DNA of 38,008 nt, taken from positions 1 through 38,008 of the forward strand of contig JAUNPJ010000036.1 in the NCBI GenBank assembly GCA_030536755.1. The letters are read 5' to 3'. The notes beneath the pieces were generated by a model that was not told the DNA's origin, searched no databases, and worked only from the letters and a program-made list of their open reading frames with translations. The translations under genes were made by a program, and so were the position numbers. This DNA is from Eubacteriales bacterium (lineage in GTDB: Bacteria > Bacillota > Clostridia > Lachnospirales > Lachnospiraceae). Shown one piece after another: positions 7,586 to 13,923 of this stretch; position 1 is the stretch's first letter; every line of letters starts with the position of its first letter.

Positions 7586-9277
7586 ATGAAGAAAAAGGTA
7601 GCGATTGGAATACAGAATTTTGAAAAATTAAGAGAAAAGGATTGTTTTTATATTGATAAAACATCTTTTATTCAAGCATGGTGGGAAAGTAACGATGAGG
7701 TAACTTTGATTACCCGTCCGCGCCGTTTTGGAAAGACTTTGAATATGAGTATGTTGGAAGCATTTTTTTCTTTGAAGTATGCAAACAGAGGGGAATTATT
7801 TGAGGGACTTTCCATCTGGGAGCATGAAGAATATCGAAAAATACAGGGAACTTATCCGGTGCTCAGTTTATCTTTTGCGAATGTGAAGGAGAAGGATTAT
7901 AAATCTACTCGAAAAAAAATTTGCCAGATAATAGAAGGATTGTATTCGGATCATTCGTATTTACTTGACAGTCCGCTTCTTCAGGAAGGCGATAAGAAAT
8001 TTTTCAAAAGAGTTTCTGTAGATATGGATGATGTGGATGCTACAATGGCCATTCATTATCTGGCAAAATTTTTGTATCTTTATTGTGGAAAAAAAGTCAT
8101 CATTCTTCTGGATGAATATGATACACCGATGCAAGAAGCCTATGTGAACGGATATTGGGATGAACTGGTGTATTTTACCAGAAGTTTGTTTAACGCCACA
8201 TTTAAGACGAATCCATGGATGGAACGCGGTATGATGACGGGAATTACAAGAGTCAGCAGGGAATCCATTTTTTCAGATTTGAATAATCTGAAGGTCATCA
8301 CAACAACATCGAAGGAATATGCAGCCGCTTTTGGTTTTACGGAAGAGGAAGTATTTGCCGGATTAGATTCTTTTGGAATGGGAGACCAGAAGGAAGATGT
8401 GAAAAGATGGTATGATGGATTTATTTTTGGGACACACAGAGATATTTATAATCCATGGTCCATTCTGAATTTTCTGGATACAGGGGAATTGACGGCGTAT
8501 TGGTCAAACAGCAGTTCGAACAGCCTTGTCGGAACATTAATCCGAGAAGGAGGCCGCAGAATCAAAGATCAATTTGCGGCGCTTTTGCGGGGGGAATCTA
8601 TATATTCTCAGATTGATGAACAGATTGTTTATAATCGGCTAGATGGAAGTGGGCGGGCAATCTGGAGTCTTTTGCTGGCAAGTGGGTATTTAAAGGTAAT
8701 TTCTTATGAAAAATATGAAGATATTCCAGAGGGAAACATCCCGAAATATGAGCTGGCACTGACAAATCTGGAGGTCAGACTGATGTTTCAGAGTATGGTA
8801 CACAGTTGGTTTGTGGATGCTGAGGATGACTATAATGATTTTATCAGGGCACTGCTTGTCGGTGACCGAAAAGCAATGAATGTATATATGAATCAGGTGG
8901 CATTGCGTACATTCAGTTATTTTGATACGGGGAAGAATCCATCTTATGAAGAACCGGAGCGTTTTTATCATGGATTTGTTCTTGGACTGATTGTAGAACT
9001 GCAGGATCGGTATGTCATTACCTCGAATCGGGAAAGTGGTTTTGGAAGGTATGATGTGTTGCTGGAACCGAAAAATTCGGAAGATGATGCAATCATTCTG
9101 GAATTTAAGGTGCATGATTCGGAAGAAGAGGACTCTCTGAAAGATACCGTGCAGAGCGCACTGCGTCAAATCGAAGAAAAGCAGTATGCTGCACAGCTTA
9201 TAGCAAGAGGAATCCAAAAGGAGAGAATCCGGAGTTATGGATTTGCTTTCCGTGGGAAGAAAGTCTTAATTGGATAA
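7586..9277 (+). CDS. AAA-ATPase-like protein with C-terminal PD-(D/E)XK nuclease-like domain
   Basis: A 563-residue protein of the large AAA-ATPase-like/DUF1703 group that expands in gut Firmicutes and Bacteroidetes. The N-terminal domain has a P-loop variant RPRRFGKT at 44-51 and a Walker B strand KKVIILLDEYD near 170. The C-terminal ~120 residues contain GFGRYDVLL and IILEFKVHDSEEE, the D...ExK pattern of a PD-(D/E)XK nuclease fold. GGAGG at 7576-7580 selects the ATG at 7586 over a TTG at 7571. The gene is monocistronic and closed by the terminator at 9347. The cellular role of these proteins is not settled; mobile-element or defence links have been suggested but nothing here proves one. 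Confidence 0.85.
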   Translation: MKKKVAIGIQNFEKLREKDCFYIDKTSFIQAWWESNDEVTLITRPRRFGKTLNMSMLEAFFSLKYANRGELFEGLSIWEHEEYRKIQGTYPVLSLSFANVKEKDYKSTRKKICQIIEGLYSDHSYLLDSPLLQEGDKKFFKRVSVDMDDVDATMAIHYLAKFLYLYCGKKVIILLDEYDTPMQEAYVNGYWDELVYFTRSLFNATFKTNPWMERGMMTGITRVSRESIFSDLNNLKVITTTSKEYAAAFGFTEEEVFAGLDSFGMGDQKEDVKRWYDGFIFGTHRDIYNPWSILNFLDTGELTAYWSNSSSNSLVGTLIREGGRRIKDQFAALLRGESIYSQIDEQIVYNRLDGSGRAIWSLLLASGYLKVISYEKYEDIPEGNIPKYELALTNLEVRLMFQSMVHSWFVDAEDDYNDFIRALLVGDRKAMNVYMNQVALRTFSYFDTGKNPSYEEPERFYHGFVLGLIVELQDRYVITSNRESGFGRYDVLLEPKNSEDDAIILEFKVHDSEEEDSLKDTVQSALRQIEEKQYAAQLIARGIQKERIRSYGFAFRGKKVLIG

Positions 9278-9346
9278 AATTTCTTAAGAAGGGCTGTCAA
9301 TACGGTAGCTCTTTGTTTATGGATGCTGGAGAATTGATAAGTGCCT

Positions 9347-9377
9347 GGGACAGGTGGACAGATCCTGTCCCTTTTTA
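9347..9377 (+). terminator. Intrinsic terminator between convergent genes
   Basis: GGGACAGG (9347-9354) pairs with CCTGTCCC (9364-9371) and is followed by TTTTTAT. It serves the plus-strand AAA-ATPase-like gene; the minus-strand direction has no T-run. Confidence 0.75.
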
Positions 9378-9382
9378 TATTT

Positions 9383-10270
9383 TTATTTTACAGGAAGTGT
9401 TTCCCTGACATATTCTACAAAAGTCTCCGCCACATGCGTAAGAGGGCGCGATTTGTTCCAGACAAGAATATAGGTGGCTGTTACATCTGGGTTGGAGATG
9501 ATTTTTGTGCAGATGCCCTGATCTGCGACCAGGGAGGCAGAAGCGGGGAAAATAGAAATTCCCACGCCCTGCCTTGTCAGCTCACAGGCATTCAGGGTGT
9601 GTGCAATCCGGCAGCGGATGGTAGGTTGTTCATCAATCTGGTGGAACCAGCCATTGATTTCGTGTACGCGTGAGGCTCTGGAAGGCACGATTAGCTCGTA
9701 AGGGGTAAGTTCTGCCAGGTCAATGGTAGGATCTTCCTCTTGTGCAAGTGGATGATTAGCGGGTATCATGGCAATCCAGGGTTCCTGATAGACAGGAATC
9801 GAGCAGATTCCTTCCTCATTGTGAGGTTCCAGAATAATCGCCAGGTCACAGAGCTCTTTTTTGACACGGTTGAGCACATCGTCAGAGTTGCCGTTCCATA
9901 AATTATACTGCACGTGTGGATAACTTTTGTGAAACCCTGCGATCCACTGGGAAAACAGGCGTGGGGCATGACCTTCCACGGAGGCGAGATAGAGTGTGCC
10001 CTGGAGTCCTTTTTTCATCTCACGGACTTCTTCGACTGATTTATTGACTAAGTCTACGATCTGTCCTGCGTATTGCCGGAAAAGAGTTCCTTCTTCGGTC
10101 AGTACCAGCGAATGGTGATTGCGGATAAAAAGCTTTACGCCGAGTTCGTTTTCCAGATCTTTGATCTGGCGGCTGAGCGGCGGCTGGGCGATACACAGTT
10201 TTTCGGCAGCTTTTGTAAAATTTAATTCTTCTGCGACCGCCATAAAATAGCGGATATGTCTGAGTTCCAT
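9383..10270 (-). CDS. LysR-family transcriptional regulator
   Basis: A 295-residue LysR-type regulator. Residues 1-60 hold the winged helix-turn-helix (MELRHIRYFMAVAEELNFTK, then AAEKLCIAQPPLSRQIKDLE), followed by the linker helix and a two-lobe effector-binding domain. I start at the ATG at 10270, which has AGAAGG upstream and gives the canonical LysR N-terminus; an extension of 24 residues is possible but unlike the family. It is divergent to a plus-strand promoter overlapping its own, the standard arrangement for a LysR protein and its target. The nearest downstream target in that orientation is the candidate small RNA and then the nitrogenase-like operon, so it is a plausible regulator of that operon. 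Effector unknown. Confidence 0.9.
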   Translation of the reverse strand: MELRHIRYFMAVAEELNFTKAAEKLCIAQPPLSRQIKDLENELGVKLFIRNHHSLVLTEEGTLFRQYAGQIVDLVNKSVEEVREMKKGLQGTLYLASVEGHAPRLFSQWIAGFHKSYPHVQYNLWNGNSDDVLNRVKKELCDLAIILEPHNEEGICSIPVYQEPWIAMIPANHPLAQEEDPTIDLAELTPYELIVPSRASRVHEINGWFHQIDEQPTIRCRIAHTLNACELTRQGVGISIFPASASLVADQGICTKIISNPDVTATYILVWNKSRPLTHVAETFVEYVRETLPVK

Positions 10271-10324
10271 ACAAATACCTTCTTTACAAAAATAACGATA
10301 CCTAAAAAGTATAACTATGTGTTT

Positions 10325-10353
10325 ATTATATATATTTTGCAATTGCGCGTCAA
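10325..10353 (-). promoter_or_regulatory. LysR gene promoter
   Basis: Read on the minus strand, TTGACG (10353-10348) and TATAAT (10330-10325) are 17 bp apart. It overlaps the plus-strand promoter at 10337-10364. Confidence 0.7.
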
Positions 10354-10364
10354 TATGCTATAGT
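10337..10364 (+). promoter_or_regulatory. Divergent promoter overlapping the LysR promoter
   Basis: TTGCAA (10337-10342) and TATAGT (10359-10364), 16 bp apart. Transcription from here would meet the terminator at 10435-10474 with no convincing gene in between. Confidence 0.55.
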
Positions 10365-10370
10365 ATGACT

Positions 10371-10474
10371 ATAAGAAAGACATATTTGTAAAAAATATGA
10401 TTGTTCATTCCTTTCTGGTAAATAAATAATGGTAAAAGAAAGAAGCTCCTTTGCGTCAGGGAGCTTTTTTCTTT
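10371..10474 (+). ncRNA. Candidate ~105-nt small RNA divergent from the LysR gene
   Basis: The stretch runs from the predicted start of the plus-strand promoter at 10337-10364 to the terminator ending at 10474. The only frames inside are of 8 to 10 codons and none has a ribosome binding site. A LysR-controlled small RNA, or a leader that is normally terminated, are both compatible. Purely predicted from promoter plus terminator. Confidence 0.35.
10435..10474. terminator. Strong, probably bidirectional terminator
   Basis: Arms 10435-10449 and 10460-10474 pair over 15 bp with one G-U pair (core AAGCTCC/GGGAGCTT), flanked by A-rich and T-rich tracts on either side. Confidence 0.75.
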
Positions 10475-10539
10475 ATAAACACTCAAATCCGGGACTTAGT
10501 TTTACTGTTGTAAAAAACTTCCAAAAAACAAAAGAAATG

Positions 10540-10568
10540 TTGACGATTTTTGTCAGATACGATATAAT
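10540..10568 (+). promoter_or_regulatory. Main promoter of the nitrogenase-like/hyp operon
   Basis: TTGACG (10540-10545), 17-bp spacer, perfect TATAAT (10563-10568). Transcription should start near 10575, leaving a leader of about 247 nt before the first start codon at 10822. Confidence 0.75.
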
Positions 10569-10574
10569 AAAACC

Positions 10575-10750
10575 AGTAACAACGCAGACGGAACGAAAGA
10601 ATTCTATCCGAATGCAAATGACGTGAATGAAAAAGGCAGACTCTGACGGCGAGGAATATCCGAGCGGGAATAGTTGTAAATATGGTATCACACTCTGAAA
10701 ATCTCTATGTTTTGAGGACGGGATTTTTGCAGAATGTTCGAGTATTCATG
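10575..10750 (+). promoter_or_regulatory. Structured 5' leader of the nitrogenase-like operon (candidate riboswitch or protein-binding leader)
   Basis: The leader contains a hairpin at 10584-10615 with short symmetric internal loops (GCA, CGGA and GAA pairing with UUC, UCCG and UGC), a possible closing pair CAGA/UCUG (10637-10640 with 10694-10697) around a G-rich region, and a hairpin AAAATCTC/GGGATTTT (10698-10705 with 10720-10727). It precedes a strong terminator at 10751. I could not match it to a riboswitch class I know. The combination of long structured leader and terminator suggests ligand- or protein-controlled attenuation. Confidence 0.5.
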
Positions 10751-10783
10751 GCTCTTTTACCGCAACGGTAAGAGAGCTTTTTT
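10751..10783 (+). terminator. Leader terminator (attenuator) upstream of the nitrogenase-like operon
   Basis: Arms 10751-10762 and 10766-10777 pair over 12 bp with one G-U pair, followed by six T. It lies between the only strong promoter and the first gene, so the operon can be expressed only by read-through or antitermination. The ribosome binding site GGGAGG follows at 10805-10810. Confidence 0.8.
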
Positions 10784-10821
10784 GTCGTGGAGAAGGGAAA
10801 ATATGGGAGGTTATCGGTTTT

Positions 10822-11583
10822 ATGTTAAAAGTTGCAATTTATGGAAAGGGCGGCATTGGAAAATCAACGGTTACATCAAATCTGGCTGCTGCTTTTGCCA
10901 TGATGGGAAAGAAAGTGATTCAGATTGGGTGTGACCCGAAAGCAGACTCAACGATCAATCTGCTGGGCGGTGAGCCGTTAAGACCGGTCATGAATTACAT
11001 GAGGGAGGAAGATGAGGAACCGGAGAAGCTCGAAGACATCGCCAAAGAGGGATTTGGCGGAGTGCTCTGCATTGAGACGGGAGGACCGACACCGGGACTT
11101 GGATGCGCAGGGCGCGGAATTATCGCGACGTTTCAGCTTCTGGAGGATATGAAGCTGTTTGAAACGTATGAGCCCGATATTGTCCTGTACGATGTTTTGG
11201 GAGATGTTGTCTGCGGCGGCTTTGCGGCACCGATCCGGGAAGGATACGCAGAGAAAGTGCTGATTGTAACTTCCGGCGAGAAGATGGCACTGTATGCAGC
11301 CGACAACATTTTCCGTGCGGTGAAAAATTTTGAGGACAGAAGCTATGCAAGGGTGTTTGGAATTGTATTGAATCACAGAAACGTAGAAAATGAGAAGGAG
11401 AAGGTGCAGGCTTTTTCCGAGAGAATTGAAGTACCCATCGTAGGAGAGATTTTGAGAAGTGATGACATTATCCGTTACGAGGATCAGGGAAAAACGGTCA
11501 TCGAAGGAGATCCTGAGTTACCGATCAGCAAGCGGTTTTTTGCACTGGCTGAGTTATTGTTAAACGAAGAGGAGAACGTATGA
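10822..11583 (+). CDS. NifH-like iron protein (nitrogenase-superfamily reductase), copy 1
   Basis: A 253-residue ATPase/electron donor of the NifH/BchL/CfbC superfamily. It has the P-loop GKGGIGKST at 8-16, switch I DPKADST near 38-44, and the two cysteines that bridge the homodimer's 4Fe-4S cluster: C95 in GLGCAGRG and C131 in [11 protein letters not shown]. It would dock onto a component-1 partner and pass electrons with ATP hydrolysis. It is slightly shorter than nitrogenase NifH (~275-295). The stop overlaps the start of the NifD-like gene. The context (no nifB, nifEN or FeMo-cofactor genes in the window) argues against nitrogen fixation. Assignment to the superfamily is firm; the substrate system is unknown. 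Confidence 0.93.
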   Translation: MLKVAIYGKGGIGKSTVTSNLAAAFAMMGKKVIQIGCDPKADSTINLLGGEPLRPVMNYMREEDEEPEKLEDIAKEGFGGVLCIETGGPTPGLGCAGRGIIATFQLLEDMKLFETYEPDIVLYDVLGDVVCGGFAAPIREGYAEKVLIVTSGEKMALYAADNIFRAVKNFEDRSYARVFGIVLNHRNVENEKEKVQAFSERIEVPIVGEILRSDDIIRYEDQGKTVIEGDPELPISKRFFALAELLLNEEENV

Positions 11584-12872
11584 TGCAGGAAGCTTATTAT
11601 TGTACCGTGGGAGAATTGGCGCAGCTTGGAAAAGATGCCATTCCTCCACAGTTGATATCCAATACACATCTGATTTACAGCTCACCGGCAACGCTGGCGT
11701 TTAATTCGCCGGGAGCGGAGGGGTTTGGTGTAAAACGTGCCGGTCTTGCAGTGCCGGGTTCGATCATGCTCATTGTGGCGCCGGGCTGCTGCGGACGAAA
11801 TACGTCGATGATCAGTTCGATGAGAGAATACCACGACCGGTTTTTCTATCTGATGATGGATGAGACGGATATCGTGACGGGACGCCATTTGAAGAAAATC
11901 CCCAAGGCAGTCAAAGAAATCTGTGAGAGTGTGGAAAAGAAACCATCAGTTGTGATGATCTGTATTACCTGCGTGGATGCGCTTCTGGGAACGGATATGG
12001 AGCGCATCTGCAGAAAGGCGACGGAAGAGGTTGGTCTTCCGGTACGGCCATGCTATATGTATGCATTGACACGAGAGGGAAGAAAACCCCCGATGGTGCA
12101 TGTGCGTCAGTCTCTGTATTCGCTTCTTGAGCCGAAAAAGAAAAAGGGAAATGTGGTGAATCTTTTGGGATTTTTCTCGCCGCTTGTGGATGACTGCGAA
12201 TTGTATGATTTGCTGAGACAGGCAGGCGTGAAGACAATCCATGAGATTTCGCGCTGTCAGGATTATGACGAGTATCTGACAATGGCGGAGGCCAATTTTA
12301 ATGTTGTATTGCATCCGGAGGCACGCTTTGCAGCAGAAGATTTCCACGACAGACTGAAGATTCCGTTTATTGAGCTTACGAGACTGTACCAGATTGACAA
12401 GATTGCAAGCCAGTACCGGGCGTTTAGCGCAGCAATCGGAGCAGAGTTTGACGATGAAAAGCCGAGAGCACAGGCGCAGGTCGTGGTCGACCAGTTCCGT
12501 GAGAGTCACCCGGATGCATCGTTTGCAATCGGGGAGTGTATGAACGGGGATTCGTTTGAACTTTCGCTTGCTCTGGTGCGGTATGGATTTGCAGTCAAAG
12601 AAATTTACGGTACGCTGACAGCCGAAAACTTTATTTATCTGAAACAGCTTGCAAAGCTGAGCCCGGATACGAAAGTGTTCTCCAATCTGGAGCCGACCAT
12701 GCTGTATTATGATGCGACAGATTGTGGAGTCAATCTTACGATCGGAAAGGATGCCGGATATTATCATCCGGAATGTCCGAATGTCGTGTGGAATCAGGAT
12801 CGGCAGCCATACGGATATGCCGGTGTGCGAAGACTTTTTGAGGCGTTGCTCGCAGCAGGAAAGGAGGGCTAA
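11580..12872 (+). CDS. NifD-like nitrogenase component 1 protein, copy 1
   Basis: A 430-residue protein of the nitrogenase component 1 superfamily (alpha-subunit-like). Conserved landmarks are APGCCGRN (C70/C71, position of NifD C88), ITCVDALLGTD (C131, position of NifD C154) and a late PYGYAGVRRLFEALL resembling the end of NifD's cofactor region. The position of the first P-cluster cysteine reads FNSPGAEGFG without Cys. Around the FeMo-cofactor Cys275 position the text is NVVLHPEARF, with His-Pro instead of Cys, and the His442 position also appears changed. It should therefore bind an interface Fe-S cluster but not FeMo-cofactor in the usual way. Translationally coupled to the upstream NifH-like gene. 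Confidence 0.88.
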   Translation: MMQEAYYCTVGELAQLGKDAIPPQLISNTHLIYSSPATLAFNSPGAEGFGVKRAGLAVPGSIMLIVAPGCCGRNTSMISSMREYHDRFFYLMMDETDIVTGRHLKKIPKAVKEICESVEKKPSVVMICITCVDALLGTDMERICRKATEEVGLPVRPCYMYALTREGRKPPMVHVRQSLYSLLEPKKKKGNVVNLLGFFSPLVDDCELYDLLRQAGVKTIHEISRCQDYDEYLTMAEANFNVVLHPEARFAAEDFHDRLKIPFIELTRLYQIDKIASQYRAFSAAIGAEFDDEKPRAQAQVVVDQFRESHPDASFAIGECMNGDSFELSLALVRYGFAVKEIYGTLTAENFIYLKQLAKLSPDTKVFSNLEPTMLYYDATDCGVNLTIGKDAGYYHPECPNVVWNQDRQPYGYAGVRRLFEALLAAGKEG

Positions 12873-12875
12873 GGG

Positions 12876-13916
12876 ATGAAGGGACTGAGAAAATATCTGA
12901 CTCCGTTTGCACCGGACCAGTCGGGAGCAGTATCGGTTTTGTATGAATTGGGTGGAATTCTTGTTATCTGTGATGCAGGTGGATGTACAGGAAATGTCTG
13001 TGGATTTGATGAGCCTCGCTGGTTTTCAAGAAAGAGTGCGGTGTTTAGTGCCGGACTTCGAGATATGGACGCCATCCTAGGACGTGATGATAAATTGGTG
13101 GAAAAGCTTGCGGATGCAGCAGGCAAACTGGACGCCTCGTTTGCGGCTGTCATTGGAACTCCGGTTCCTGCTGTCATTGGAACGGATTACCGTGCGCTGG
13201 AGCGCATGAGCGCAAAGAAAACAGATCTGCCGATTCTGACGGTAGATACGGACGGCATGGAGCTTTATGACGTCGGAGAAGAGAAGGCATATCTGGCACT
13301 GTTTCGTACATTTGCCAAAGAAAAGTTTCCTATAGAAAAGGGCAGAATCGGTGTGCTCGGCACAACGCCGCAGGATTTGAGTAATCTGAAAGCGGCGGAT
13401 CAATTAAAGGAAGTATTGAAGGCCAGGGATGGAAGCAGAGCTGTCTGTTACGGTATGGGCGACGGGCTGGAGGAAGTGAAGAAGGCTTCTGCGTCACAGA
13501 AGAATCTGGTGGTATCACCGGCTGCGCTGGAGGCTGCCCGTTACCTGGAAAAGACATTTGGAACGCCGTATGAGATCGGATATCCGGTTGCGAAAGAGCT
13601 GGTTCCTAAACTGGATTATGCCGGAAAGAAGATTTTGGTGGTACAGCAGCAGGTGATTGCAAACGCCATTCGCGAAGAAATCAAAAGCAGAGCGGCGGAC
13701 GCAGAAGTTGTGACCGCGAGCTGGTTTTCGATGAAGAAGGAATTAAAAGAAGAAAAAGACGTGGCGCTGAAAGAGGAAGATCAGTATATAGAGCTTGCAG
13801 GGAACGGTCAGTGGGATATGATTTTTGCGGATGCATGTATGCAAAGGATGACGCCGAAGTTTGAAGGAACGTTTGTGGATGTGCCGCATTTTGCTGTTTC
13901 CGGAAGAGTGATGTAA
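12876..13916 (+). CDS. NifK-like nitrogenase component 1 protein, copy 1
   Basis: A 346-residue partner subunit, shorter than NifK. Landmarks shared with the second copy are VLYELGG, a cysteine cluster CDAGGCTGNVCG (C32, C37, C42; C37 at the NifK C95 position), GLRDMDAILGRDDK, and TPVPAVIGTD, which corresponds to NifK CMAEVIGDD but with Pro in place of Cys153. It ends in VPHFAVSGRVM, an ending also seen in copy 2 before an extension. It starts 4 bp after the NifD-like stop with AGGAGG upstream, so the two are likely a heterodimer or heterotetramer. The set of three neighbouring cysteines is unusual and may hold a different cluster. Confidence 0.87.
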   Translation: MKGLRKYLTPFAPDQSGAVSVLYELGGILVICDAGGCTGNVCGFDEPRWFSRKSAVFSAGLRDMDAILGRDDKLVEKLADAAGKLDASFAAVIGTPVPAVIGTDYRALERMSAKKTDLPILTVDTDGMELYDVGEEKAYLALFRTFAKEKFPIEKGRIGVLGTTPQDLSNLKAADQLKEVLKARDGSRAVCYGMGDGLEEVKKASASQKNLVVSPAALEAARYLEKTFGTPYEIGYPVAKELVPKLDYAGKKILVVQQQVIANAIREEIKSRAADAEVVTASWFSMKKELKEEKDVALKEEDQYIELAGNGQWDMIFADACMQRMTPKFEGTFVDVPHFAVSGRVM

Positions 13917-13923
13917 AGGTGAG

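Noticed and set aside
10429-10626. A 65-codon plus-strand open frame before the nitrogenase-like operon
   Set aside because: It spans a strong terminator and the main promoter and has no ribosome binding site.
10575-10750. Match of the leader to a known riboswitch (cobalamin, molybdenum cofactor, NiCo, c-di-GMP)
   Set aside because: None of the conserved boxes of these classes that I can recall is present; I left it as an unassigned structured leader.
10822-13916. A true nitrogen-fixing nitrogenase
   Set aside because: NifD/K proteins are too short and lack the cofactor ligands, and nifB, nifE, nifN and nifV are missing from the window.
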